NCBI RefSeq assembly: GCF_002160135.1 | Contig: NZ_NFJZ01000001.1 | Coordinates: forward strand, 1 to 64,000 | Origin: Lachnoclostridium sp. An196 | GTDB lineage: Bacteria > Bacillota > Clostridia > Lachnospirales > Lachnospiraceae | DNA: 64,000 nt | Direction of reading: 5' to 3' | Part shown: in pieces, positions 1-8,345 of the stretch | Position numbering within the stretch: position 1 is the first letter of the stretch | Layout of the letters: the number at the start of each line of letters is the position of its first letter | Translations under genes and position numbers: made by a program | Notes under the pieces: generated by a model | Told to the model about the DNA's origin: nothing | The model's input: only the letters and a program-made list of their open reading frames with translations | The model's database searches: none

Positions 1-41
1 TCTCTTGAAGGTATCATGATTTTATGCTAAGTTAAAGAAAG

Positions 42-70
42 AAAAAAGCCCTTGTTTCCGATAAAACAAG
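42..70 (-). terminator. Rho-independent terminator read leftward
   Basis: The arms CTTGTTT (51-57) and AAACAAG (64-70) close a six-base loop. On the minus strand the hairpin is followed by six U residues (complement of 42-47). No intact minus-strand gene ends next to it, because 104-634 is a plus-strand remnant. It is therefore probably left over from a neighbouring or lost gene, or from the end of an inserted element. Confidence 0.5.
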
Positions 71-103
71 AACTTCCTTTGCATAACTATTAACTTCACA
101 TAA

Positions 104-634
104 CACCGGGATTACAGTATCCATACAGAAGGGATGCCGATTCAGGTGGTAATGTACGAGGACCGGCTGGAGATCCGTAATCCGGGCGGTATTTACGGCA
201 GACTGAGGGTTGACCAGCTTGGGAAAGTACAGCCTGATACAAGAAATCCAGTGCTTGCATCGGCGCTGGAGATCCTGGAAGTCACAGAGAACAGATATTC
301 AGGGATCCCAACGATGCGCAGGGCATTGGCCGGGGCAGGTCTTCCGGAACCGGTTTTTCAGGACACCAGAGGAAGTTTTCTTGTTGAATTTTATAAGATG
401 AGGGAGGATGGACAAGAACAGCCGGACAGGCTGACAGAAGAAGAGAAATCACTGCTGATTTTCTGCAGGACGCCCCGTACCCGACGGGAGATTTGTGATT
501 ATCTGGGACTGTCTTCCACAACCTATGCCATCCAGCGGCATGTGACACCGCTGGTGGAAAAAGGTTTCATCTGCCTGAGCATACCGGAAAAACCCAGCAG
601 TCCCAGGCAGCTGTATTTTACCGCGCGAGTATAA
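104..634 (+). pseudogene. 3' remnant of AlbA/GHKL-type ATP-binding transcriptional regulator (COG2865-like)
   Basis: The first in-frame ATG is at 134, but the reading frame is open back to 104 and those ten codons (HRDYSIHTEG) match the conserved core of the COG2865 family of DNA-binding regulators with an N-terminal AlbA_2 domain and a GHKL-like ATPase half. The codon at 101-103 is TAA, so homology starts abruptly at the break. What remains is the end of the ATPase half (EIRNPGG box at about residues 14-20 of the ATG form) and a C-terminal winged-helix-like region (about 100-160). The N-terminal AlbA_2 part, over half of a normal protein of roughly 400-500 residues, is missing and no ribosome site precedes the ATG. 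I infer a decayed or rearranged gene. A small expressed C-terminal fragment cannot be excluded. Confidence 0.7.
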
Positions 635-643
635 TGCTCACCG

Positions 644-2557
644 CTAGTCGTTCAGTGCTTTCTCCGGCAGTCCGGTATGGATCTGCTCCATAAAGTCATG
701 CCAGATATCGACCGGATAGCTGGCGCCGGAGAGGGCGCTCACGCCCCGGGGAGAGTCGAAGCCTACCCACACGCCGGTGGTGTAGTAGGCAGAATAGCCC
801 ACGAACCAGCCGTCGATATTGTCATTGGTGGTCCCGGTTTTTCCGGCGGCGGGCATGTCGGAGAGGCCGTGTCCCCGGGCGGTTCCGCGGGTAAGGACTC
901 CCTCCAGGATGTTGGTCATCTCTCTGGCGGCGGACGCCTCATAGACCTGATGTTCATCCCGGTCCGGCTCCACGATCACGTTTCCATCCATATCCGTGAT
1001 TTTCACAATACAGGTGGGAAGACGGTAGACGCCCTCATTGGCCAGTGTGGCATAGGCGGCCGTCATTTCTACGGTGCTGACCCCGGTGGTGAATCCGCCG
1101 AGAGCGGCTGACAGATTGTAATCTTCTGCTTCGATAGAAGAAAAATTCATATCCAGAAGATAGGAAAGGCCCACTTCCGGTGTTAATTCCCGCAGCAGCT
1201 TGTGGGCCACCGTATTTTTGGACTGTTCCACTGCGGTACGCAGAGAGATGGCGCCTGCGTAGCTGCCGCCGGAGTTTTCCGGCCCGTCTTCCTCTTTGGA
1301 GTCGATCACGGTGGAAGAAGCCGTGTAGCCCCGTTCCAGTGCCGGAGTATAGACAATCAGAGGTTTGATAGCGCTTCCAGGCTGGCGGAAGCTTAAGTAA
1401 GCCCGGTTATAGTCTGTAGAAACATCCTCCTGGGAACGGCCGCCCACGATGGCAGCCACCAGACCGGTCTCATTGTCGATACAGACCGCGGCGGACTGTA
1501 AAGCATAGGTCCCGTTGGAATTCATGGTGTTGTAAGCTTCCAGCTGCCGGTCGATCGTACTCTGTAAAAGCTCCTGCATATCCATATCGATGGAAGTATA
1601 AACACGGTAACCTCCGTTATAGAGTTTCTCTCGGCAGGTGTCATAGTCTTCACCGGTCGCTTCCATCAGAGCGCGGGCGGCGCATTCATAGATGTAGGTA
1701 TGCGCCCAGGTCCTGGTAAATGATGGACTGGAATTTGTTAATACAATATCTTCAGCAAGCGCTTCTTCGTACTCTTCCTGGGATATCTTCCCATCTTTAT
1801 ACATGTTCTCCAGAATCAGATCCCGCCGTTTCAATGTATTCTCTCCGTTTGTCAGGGGATCATACAGGCTGGGACTGTTGGGAATCGCGCAGAGAAAAGC
1901 GGTCTCAGACAGAGTGAGTTCATCCGCGTCTTTGCTGAAATATCCCCGGCTGGCTGCCTGGATGCCATAGTATCCGTTGGCGTAATAGATATTGTTAATA
2001 TAAAATTCCAGTATTTCATCTTTGGAATATTTATTCTCCAGAGCAATGGCGATAAAGATTTCCTCTACTTTTCTCTCCCATCTCACTGTGTGGGTCAGAT
2101 AGATATTACGCGCAAGCTGCTGGGTAATCGTGCTTCCTCCCTGAGAAATACTGTTTTTGGAAATTAAAGAAAGAGAAGCGCGGACAATGGCGAAGGGATC
2201 AAATCCTCCATGCTTGTAAAACCGTTTGTCCTCGATGCTGACGAAAGCGTCTTTTACCTGCTGCGGGATCTCGTCTGAGGTCAGATATGTGATATTGCGG
2301 TCATTGCGCAGAAGAGCGATCAGTTCCCCGTCCGCGTCGTAGACTTCTCCGGACTGATAGTTCCGGAAGTCGTCGATGGAGGAATCCGCTATGACCTCTT
2401 TTGCTTCCTTATATAATGAAAATACAGTCTGAATATACCCGGCGCGGAAAAACAGAAATCCGGCGCCGATAAAAAGGCAGAGTACAAAAATCTGGGAGAT
2501 GCGGAAAAAGACGCTTCCCTTTGTCTGCCTCTTTTTTTTGATATGGTGTTTTTTCAC
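644..2557 (-). CDS. Class A penicillin-binding protein (PBP1A family)
   Basis: This bifunctional peptidoglycan synthase polymerises lipid II (GT51 domain) and cross-links stem peptides (transpeptidase), anchored in the membrane by one N-terminal helix (about residues 19-40) after a Lys-rich cytoplasmic tail. Visible motifs are the GT51 catalytic Glu in EDKRFYKHGG, then GGSTITQQLARN, and in the transpeptidase SAIK (catalytic Ser), SKN and KTGTT. Length is about 637 residues, a little short for the family, with no C-terminal extension. I place the start at the GTG at 2557 because AAGGAGG lies 5-6 bases before it. That ribosome site falls inside the frame if the ATG at 2578 is used, which would add seven residues. 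The gene converges on the 104-634 remnant and diverges from the radical SAM gene. Confidence 0.93.
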   Translation of the reverse strand: MKKHHIKKKRQTKGSVFFRISQIFVLCLFIGAGFLFFRAGYIQTVFSLYKEAKEVIADSSIDDFRNYQSGEVYDADGELIALLRNDRNITYLTSDEIPQQVKDAFVSIEDKRFYKHGGFDPFAIVRASLSLISKNSISQGGSTITQQLARNIYLTHTVRWERKVEEIFIAIALENKYSKDEILEFYINNIYYANGYYGIQAASRGYFSKDADELTLSETAFLCAIPNSPSLYDPLTNGENTLKRRDLILENMYKDGKISQEEYEEALAEDIVLTNSSPSFTRTWAHTYIYECAARALMEATGEDYDTCREKLYNGGYRVYTSIDMDMQELLQSTIDRQLEAYNTMNSNGTYALQSAAVCIDNETGLVAAIVGGRSQEDVSTDYNRAYLSFRQPGSAIKPLIVYTPALERGYTASSTVIDSKEEDGPENSGGSYAGAISLRTAVEQSKNTVAHKLLRELTPEVGLSYLLDMNFSSIEAEDYNLSAALGGFTTGVSTVEMTAAYATLANEGVYRLPTCIVKITDMDGNVIVEPDRDEHQVYEASAAREMTNILEGVLTRGTARGHGLSDMPAAGKTGTTNDNIDGWFVGYSAYYTTGVWVGFDSPRGVSALSGASYPVDIWHDFMEQIHTGLPEKALND

Positions 2558-2587
2558 GTTGTCCTCCTTGCGCGGCATGATAAGGAT

Positions 2588-2616
2588 ATTATCCTACAAA
2601 TTGCGGGGAAGTGCAA
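2588..2616 (-). promoter_or_regulatory. Sigma-A-type promoter of the PBP gene
   Basis: On the minus strand TTGCAC (complement of 2611-2616) is followed after 17 bases by GATAAT (complement of 2588-2593). It lies about 30 bases upstream of the preferred GTG start of the penicillin-binding protein. Confidence 0.55.
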
Positions 2617-2668
2617 TTCCTAAAAAAGAAATCCCCGGAGCTTTCTGGTCAAAAGTCTTAAAATATAG

Positions 2669-2693
2669 TATACTGACGTTAAAAAGCGTTAAA
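2669..2693 (+). promoter_or_regulatory. Possible promoter -10 with two CGTTAAA direct repeats
   Basis: TATACT at 2669-2674 could be the -10 element for the radical SAM gene; the -35 is weak (TGGTCA, 2646-2651). Just downstream, CGTTAAA occurs twice (2677-2683 and 2687-2693), ten bases apart, one helical turn. The pair would cover the transcription start and early leader, where a repressor operator could lie. The binding protein is unknown. Confidence 0.3.
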
Positions 2694-2726
2694 GTGTTGG
2701 GGATGAAAACAGGAAAGGAGGGTTCT

Positions 2727-3812
2727 ATGAGCTGGAACACAGAAAAAATTTATACAAATGCATCGGAGATCGCAGGATACCTGGGACTGACGGCGGAGGA
2801 AGAAAGGCAGATGCAGGAGATCCTGGAACGGTATCCGATGGCAGTGCCGGAGTATTATTTATCGTTGATTGACAGGGAGGATCCGAATGATCCCATTCGC
2901 CGTATGTGTATTCCGTCATTGACGGAGACAGATATGTCGGGGGAATTTGACACCAGCGGGGAAGCGGACAATACGGTACAGACGGGGCTGCAGCATAAAT
3001 ATGCCCAGACGGCGCTGATCCTTTCCACAAACCGCTGCGCCATGTACTGCAGACACTGTTTCCGGAAGAGGCTGGTAGGACTGGATGACGCGGAGACTGC
3101 CAAGAATTTTGAGGCCATGATGGAATATGTGGCGGAACACAAGGAATTGACCAATGTGCTGGTATCCGGAGGCGATTCCTTTATGATGTCCAACCGGATG
3201 ATCAAACGGTACCTGGACGCGCTGACCGGGATGGAGCATCTGGACCTGATCCGGTTCGGTACCAGGGTGCCGGTGGTATTTCCGGACCGGATATTGAAGG
3301 ATCAGGAGCTGCAGGACATTTTCCGTTATTATGCAGATAAAAAACAGATCTATATCGTAAGTCAGTTCAATCACCCCAGAGAACTTACCTGGCAGGCCAG
3401 GGAAGTGATTCGTATTTTCCGCAAAATGGGGATCATCTTCAAAAATCAGACGGTATTGTTAAAAGGCGTCAATGATGACCCACAGGTGTTGGGACGGCTC
3501 CTGAGGAATCTGACTGCGGCAGGCGTCGTTCCGTACTACATTTTCCAGTGCCGTCCGGTGCGCGGTGTAAAGAACCAGTTCCAGGTGCCTCTGGAACGGG
3601 GCGTACGGATCGTGGACGAGGCAAAAAACATGCAGAATGGACAGGGGAAATGCATCCGCTACTGCATGTCCACGCCCAGGGGAAAGATCGAAATCCTGGG
3701 AGAACTTCCGGATGGACAGATGCTTTTTAAATTCAATCAGGCCAAGGACGGCACCGACGCGGCGAAGCTTTTTGCAGCGCGTCTGGAGCCGGGGCAGTGC
3801 TGGCTTTTCTAA
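2727..3812 (+). CDS. KamA-family radical SAM protein (lysine 2,3-aminomutase-like)
   Basis: The product is 361 residues. The CX3CX2C cluster motif (Cys104, Cys108, Cys111; CAMYCRHCFRKR) would bind the [4Fe-4S] cluster that cleaves S-adenosylmethionine. A following GGD element (VSGGDSF) and overall pattern match the KamA/EpmB branch. The start at 2727 is chosen because GGAAAGGAGGG lies just upstream; a longer frame from 2499 overlaps the divergent gene and has no such site. Family members move amino groups (lysine 2,3-aminomutase, EF-P lysine modification). I cannot locate the PLP-binding lysine with certainty, and no EF-P or lysine-fermentation gene is adjacent, so the substrate is open. A strong terminator follows, so it is likely monocistronic. 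Confidence 0.88.
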   Translation: MSWNTEKIYTNASEIAGYLGLTAEEERQMQEILERYPMAVPEYYLSLIDREDPNDPIRRMCIPSLTETDMSGEFDTSGEADNTVQTGLQHKYAQTALILSTNRCAMYCRHCFRKRLVGLDDAETAKNFEAMMEYVAEHKELTNVLVSGGDSFMMSNRMIKRYLDALTGMEHLDLIRFGTRVPVVFPDRILKDQELQDIFRYYADKKQIYIVSQFNHPRELTWQAREVIRIFRKMGIIFKNQTVLLKGVNDDPQVLGRLLRNLTAAGVVPYYIFQCRPVRGVKNQFQVPLERGVRIVDEAKNMQNGQGKCIRYCMSTPRGKIEILGELPDGQMLFKFNQAKDGTDAAKLFAARLEPGQCWLF

Positions 3813-3832
3813 GACTGCGTGATAAAACATAA

Positions 3833-3874
3833 ACCGCTCGCACAATCGTAAATACGAGGTGCGGGCGGTTTTTT
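3833..3874 (+). terminator. Rho-independent terminator after the radical SAM gene
   Basis: ACCGCTCGCAC (3833-3843) pairs with GTGCGGGCGGT (3859-3869), with one G-T wobble, followed by a run of T to 3874. It separates the radical SAM gene from the cluster that begins at 4053. Confidence 0.85.
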
Positions 3875-3945
3875 GGCGCGCGCCGGCCCGAATGGAAAAA
3901 GATGCCGGATGCCCTGATATAAAGAAAATGTTAAACTTTACATGA

Positions 3946-3974
3946 TTGCCGGTAAAATTTAAGAATGTTAATTT
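3946..3974 (+). promoter_or_regulatory. Tentative promoter of the 4053-21621 cluster
   Basis: TTGCCG (3946-3951) is followed after 17 bases by TAATTT (3969-3974), about 80 bases before the first gene. The -10 overlaps a short inverted repeat with arms GTTAA/TTAAC (3967-3978) that could be an operator. The rest of 3875-4052 is AT-rich and holds nothing else I can name. The promoter is weak by sequence and uncertain. Confidence 0.3.
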
Positions 3975-4052
3975 TAACTTGGATATATATACCTTTCTGT
4001 GGGTACAGTGAAAACCGGAATACAGGGGAGATAGATTTTTCGGGGGAGAGTT

Positions 4053-4985
4053 ATGGGAAATATGGAAAAGGCGCTTTGGAACCTTGCGGACACATGTCTG
4101 GAGGCAGGAGAAAGGGAGCGGCCGGAAAAGCAGTGGCTCGGACGTATGTATGACAGATTCCGGGAAGCGAATAGAAGCCTGGGAAAAGCGGAAGCGGACG
4201 AGCAGATCTATATGAAAATGTATGCGCAGATTCCGGGGAAACCGTCGGACACTTTGAAGATCCGTTACTGGAGAACCGGGAGACACCTTCCGGTGAGCAG
4301 GGAACAGTGTCTGTCTTTTGGAAAAGCACTGGATCTTTCCGAAGAGGAGATGCGGTATCTGATCCAGGGATATTATGACCGGAGCGACCGCGTTTTTGAG
4401 ACGGAGCAGGAGGGAGGAGCCTATGGACGGAGGATCGGGCTTCTGAACGAGCTGATCCAGGAATATCTGGATAAAGTCCATCCTGTGATCCGCCACCGTC
4501 TTTACCGCTCCGGCGCGGATCTGGAACACAGTCTCCGCCATATTTATTATACGGACGCCAGAAGCTATCTGGACGCCAGAGAACCGGATCAGACAGAAGT
4601 GAAGCAGCACATTGCCAGCATCAATTATGTATCGGAATTCGGGCGTCAGATGAAGCTTCTGGGAGAGATTCCCAGAAAGACGATGATCCGGCATCTTCTG
4701 CTGTTCGCGGTTCCTTTCGTGAGCAGGGAATTGTTAAGCAGCCGCCTGGAGGCGTTTGGGTACCTTCCGCTGCAGGATACGCATACGCAGGTGGACGGGA
4801 GCCGTCTGGACCGCCTGATCCTTGGCTTCCTGGAACTGTATGAGGAAAACTGTTCCGGAAAAGATCCGGAAAGCTGCAGCCGGTGGTTCCGGGAAGCATA
4901 CGGGATCCTGGACCGGTATCTGGAAGAAAGAGGAAATACAAGCCTGAGATTCTTATATTTTAAGGCGCTGAAGGGGAGCGAATAG
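4053..4985 (+). CDS. Unknown protein, first gene of the STAND/Hsp70/AAA+ cluster
   Basis: This 310-residue soluble protein is not recognised. Residues about 64-115 (from TLKIRYWRTGR to the YYDRSDRVFE end) look like a small helical, possibly HTH/XRE-like unit with the phrase SREQCLSFGKALDLSEEEMRYLI. The rest is predominantly helical and charged, with no transmembrane segment and no catalytic motif I can identify. GGGGGAG precedes the ATG by a few bases. It ends four bases before the first STAND ATPase, so the two are probably translated together. By position it could be a regulator, an adaptor or an effector for the STAND proteins. This is inference from context only. Confidence 0.75.
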   Translation: MGNMEKALWNLADTCLEAGERERPEKQWLGRMYDRFREANRSLGKAEADEQIYMKMYAQIPGKPSDTLKIRYWRTGRHLPVSREQCLSFGKALDLSEEEMRYLIQGYYDRSDRVFETEQEGGAYGRRIGLLNELIQEYLDKVHPVIRHRLYRSGADLEHSLRHIYYTDARSYLDAREPDQTEVKQHIASINYVSEFGRQMKLLGEIPRKTMIRHLLLFAVPFVSRELLSSRLEAFGYLPLQDTHTQVDGSRLDRLILGFLELYEENCSGKDPESCSRWFREAYGILDRYLEERGNTSLRFLYFKALKGSE

Positions 4986-4989
4986 ACGG

Positions 4990-6990
4990 ATGACTTCTTC
5001 AAATGATGAATTCTGGGAATGGAGAGAACGGCTGTTTCTTCTGCGCGGGAAATATAAGGATACGCCGCCCGGTTTCCGCAGCGATGAGGAAGCGCTGCGG
5101 GAATGGGAGCGTTTTATCCGTGAAAAAGAAGAGTATGCGGCCAGGAACAGGCATCGGATCCAGGCAAGTTACTGCCCTCCGGAAGAGCCTTTTGTGGGAC
5201 GCGAAGGTTACCTGGAAGAAATACAGCGCCGGTTCCAGGAGTGGGAAAGCCCGGTAGTCCTGTACGGGGTCGGAGGGATCGGCAAGACGGCTCTGGCCAG
5301 GGCATATATCCGGAAGCACCGGCAGGATTATGACGCCGTGCTGTTTTTGTCCTGCCAGGCGGACCTCAAGTCGGTGATCTGCGACGACTGCCAGCTCCCG
5401 ATCGTCAACCTGCAGTATTCCGCGGATAAATATGGAAATAAAAACCGTTACTTTAAGGAAAAGATAAAGGTTCTTCAGGATATTGCCGGAGAAACCAGGC
5501 TGCTGCTGGTGTTCGATGACTGCAATATGGACAGGGATGCGAAAATGGCAACGGTATTTTCGCTGCCCTGCCATATTCTTGTCACCACCAGGATGGATCC
5601 TTCCGTATGGGGCGCGTACAAGGGGATCCGGATCCGGGAGCTGGAGACAGACAAGGAATGGGCGCAGTTTGTCGGGGCCTATCAGGACAGAAAACTTACC
5701 CCGGAAGAGATAAAAGCAATCCTGGAGTACCGGGAACAGGTGAACGGACATACGCTGTTCATGATGATGCGGGTCCGGGGAATAGAGATTCAGGGAGATT
5801 TGCTGGATACGGTCGCCAGGGATCTGCTGTCCCGTTTCCGGCTCGGGAAGATGGAAAAGCAGGCGCTCAGGGAGCTGTCAATTATGCCGGTACAAGGAAT
5901 CTCAAGATCTCTTTACCGGAAAGTCTCCCGGGTGACGGACCGGGCGGTGGACTGCCTTGCGGACCATCTGCTGGTGCGGAGAGAAATGGTATGCGGAGCG
6001 GATCAAGAGGATGAAAAAGAGGATGAAATATTGTCTTTGCACCCGCTGATCGCAGAAGCTGCCAGGGCCGTATTTGCGCCGTCTCTGGAGAACTGCCATA
6101 AGCTGGTGGATGGTTTTTCACATCTGCTGTACTATACCTGGAACCGGACGTACCTGCAGAACCAGAGAATGGAACCGTATGTGTTCGCTTTGATTTCCGC
6201 TTTCCCCAGGCCGCTTCCCTGGCTGGCGCGCCAGCTGGATACGGTGGCTACGTTTTTATGGATCCAGGGATATTATGACGAGGCGGAATCCTGGTACCGG
6301 AAAGGGTATGAGGTACTGGAGAAATGTCCGTCTTTTGACAAATTATATTATCAGGCCCGTACCAATGCCTGCAGTAAGATTTCCCGGATCTTCCGGTATC
6401 AGGGAGAATATCAAAGTGCGCTGGAACTGATCGAAGAAGCCCTCAGGCACGCAGAAGCGCTCCGGGAGGAATCCGAGAGAGGTGCCTGGTATGATTGGGA
6501 AGGAAACTGGGAAGTGCTGTATCACTATGCGCTGTTGGATAAAGCAAAAATCCTGCTCGGCATGGAACGGAATGAAGAGGCGGAGGCGCTGTGCCGGGAG
6601 GGACTAGGGTATGTGCGCCGGGTACAGGAAAAAAAGGGCGCGGAGGAGTTCCGTGAAAATGAGTTTAAAAGCGTCCTGGTGGAAGTGCTGGCGGCAAGGG
6701 GAGAATTCGGGCAGGCAAAGGAACTGTGCAGGGATATGGTAGAGAAAGCGGAGCGGTACCGGGGCAGGTACTTCAAGGACACGCTGAGCTGCCGGGAACA
6801 GCTGGGCGACGTGTGCATGGCAGCCGGGGACTTCCGGGAGGCCGGGGAAGAGTATGAAGCTGTCCGAAGTTTTCTGTGCCGGGAATACCCGTATCAGGAG
6901 GAATGGATCAGGCGGATCGATGAAAAATTATCCGGAAGCCGGACAGCCCGGCCGCATATGGCCGGAGAGAACAGGGGGGACAGGATGTGA
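4990..6990 (+). CDS. STAND (NB-ARC-like) ATPase with C-terminal TPR-like repeats, copy 1
   Basis: The 666-residue protein has a short N-terminal region (about 1-65) with the phrase KYKDTPPGFR, then VGRE (69-72), a P-loop GVGGIGKT (93-100), Walker B LLLVFDD (171-177) and ILVTTR (196-201), the order seen in NB-ARC/STAND switch ATPases. Residues from about 420 to the end are helical repeats of TPR type, with repeated YxxALxLxxEAL patterns, the usual ligand-sensing part of these proteins. STAND proteins typically oligomerise when the sensor binds its ligand. No toxic effector domain is fused at the N-terminus, so any output must come from a partner. It overlaps the next gene at ATGTGA and has a paralogue at 8317. 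Confidence 0.88.
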   Translation: MTSSNDEFWEWRERLFLLRGKYKDTPPGFRSDEEALREWERFIREKEEYAARNRHRIQASYCPPEEPFVGREGYLEEIQRRFQEWESPVVLYGVGGIGKTALARAYIRKHRQDYDAVLFLSCQADLKSVICDDCQLPIVNLQYSADKYGNKNRYFKEKIKVLQDIAGETRLLLVFDDCNMDRDAKMATVFSLPCHILVTTRMDPSVWGAYKGIRIRELETDKEWAQFVGAYQDRKLTPEEIKAILEYREQVNGHTLFMMMRVRGIEIQGDLLDTVARDLLSRFRLGKMEKQALRELSIMPVQGISRSLYRKVSRVTDRAVDCLADHLLVRREMVCGADQEDEKEDEILSLHPLIAEAARAVFAPSLENCHKLVDGFSHLLYYTWNRTYLQNQRMEPYVFALISAFPRPLPWLARQLDTVATFLWIQGYYDEAESWYRKGYEVLEKCPSFDKLYYQARTNACSKISRIFRYQGEYQSALELIEEALRHAEALREESERGAWYDWEGNWEVLYHYALLDKAKILLGMERNEEAEALCREGLGYVRRVQEKKGAEEFRENEFKSVLVEVLAARGEFGQAKELCRDMVEKAERYRGRYFKDTLSCREQLGDVCMAAGDFREAGEEYEAVRSFLCREYPYQEEWIRRIDEKLSGSRTARPHMAGENRGDRM

Positions 6991-8345
6991 TACGTTTTAC
7001 GGAGAAAATATCCGGAAAAAAGCTGGGACTTTTTCTGCTGCCGCTGATGTTGTCCGCGGTCTTTCAGCAGATCTATGAACCCGTCAGCGCCGCGGTGGCG
7101 GGACGCTACCTGAACGAGGAAGCGGTGGCGGTGATCGGCGCGTGCAGCGGATGGAGCGGCGTGGTGGAATCTCTGTTTGTGCACATGACGACAGGATTCA
7201 GCATCTGTATCAACCGGCAGGCCGGGTTAAAGGACAGCGGAAAGATGCGTTCGGTATTTCAGACGGCGGTAAAAATCACGCTTTTTTTGACCTTCGGAAG
7301 CATGCTGCTGGCTCTTTTCACAGAGCCTTTTATGGGTCTGGCAAATATTCCGGAATGGATGCGGCCGGAAGCCCGCCGGTACCTTGTATGGCTTTTCCTG
7401 GGCGGAGGCTTCTGGGGGATCCAGAACCTTCTGGCCTGCGTCATACAGGGAAAGGGGGAGAGCACGTTCCCTTCCGTTGTGATGATTGCTTCCGCTGTTG
7501 CCCAGACCGCGATGTCTGTCGTCCTGCTGGGCATGCTTGGCGTGGGGGTGGAAGGAGTGTCTCTGGCTGTGTTCATCAGTCAGGGCATCAGTTCCCTGCT
7601 GCTGTTCCTTTATCTGTGCCTCAGGGACTGGGGAAGGGAACTGATATGTCCCCTGGCCGGAGGAACCCCCGGCATATGGAGGGATATTCTGGAGAGCGGC
7701 ACAGCGAAATCTATGATGGGGATTATGACCAACATCGGGTATATGGCGGTGCAGCGCTGCGTGAATCTGTATTCTGTGGATGTGATCGCCGGATATACAT
7801 ACGCGATGTCTTTGATGAATCTGTTTATGCAGCCGTTATGCGCGTATGCGATTGCCGCGAATATCATGTCCGCGCAGAACGTGGGCAGCGGGAGCCCGGA
7901 GATGGCGTTTTATTATAATCGGAAGATGACGGTGCACAGCCTGTACTGGTGCGCGGGCTATGTACTGCTGGCGCCGGTGTGGGTTCCGTCCCTGATGCGC
8001 CTTCTGGCCGGGCCAGGGGTATCTCCTGGCCTTCTTCAGGCCGGGAACAGCTGGCTGTATGTGGCGGTGGCCTCTTACCCGTTCCTGGTGGTCCTGATGA
8101 TCGGAAGGAACGCCCTGCAGGGGATGGGATATTATAAAGTGCTTTTGCTGCTGGGCTTTCTGGAAATGGCGGCGCGGTTTTTCTCGGCGTGGGTACTGGT
8201 CCCGCTGATGGGATATACGGCGGTCTGCCTCAATACGGCGCTGGTCTGGGGACTGCCGGGACTCACCGCGCTGTGGCTTTACCGGAAGAGAATGAAAGAG
8301 GCATGGAGGGATGCTTATGGGGAAGAACGAGTATTTGGACGGTGA
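6987..8345 (+). CDS. MATE-family multidrug/metabolite efflux transporter inside the cluster
   Basis: This polytopic membrane protein of 452 residues shows the two-lobed MATE fold: LMLSAVFQQIYEPVSAAVAG at the start of lobe one and a matching helix set after about residue 225. Family members export cationic drugs or metabolites by Na+ or H+ antiport, or flip lipid-linked substrates. It starts with GTG at 6987, overlapping the ATGTGA end of STAND copy 1, and its 3' end overlaps the start of STAND copy 2 by some 29 bases. Translation of the three is therefore probably coupled. That close linkage suggests it works with the STAND pair, perhaps as a membrane output or a substrate exporter, but the substrate is unknown. 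Confidence 0.88.
   Translation: MIRFTEKISGKKLGLFLLPLMLSAVFQQIYEPVSAAVAGRYLNEEAVAVIGACSGWSGVVESLFVHMTTGFSICINRQAGLKDSGKMRSVFQTAVKITLFLTFGSMLLALFTEPFMGLANIPEWMRPEARRYLVWLFLGGGFWGIQNLLACVIQGKGESTFPSVVMIASAVAQTAMSVVLLGMLGVGVEGVSLAVFISQGISSLLLFLYLCLRDWGRELICPLAGGTPGIWRDILESGTAKSMMGIMTNIGYMAVQRCVNLYSVDVIAGYTYAMSLMNLFMQPLCAYAIAANIMSAQNVGSGSPEMAFYYNRKMTVHSLYWCAGYVLLAPVWVPSLMRLLAGPGVSPGLLQAGNSWLYVAVASYPFLVVLMIGRNALQGMGYYKVLLLLGFLEMAARFFSAWVLVPLMGYTAVCLNTALVWGLPGLTALWLYRKRMKEAWRDAYGEERVFGR

Noticed and set aside
3459-4694. Minus-strand open frame of 411 codons across the radical SAM end and the cluster start
   Set aside because: It crosses a strong terminator and two plus-strand genes, and its translation shows no family resemblance.
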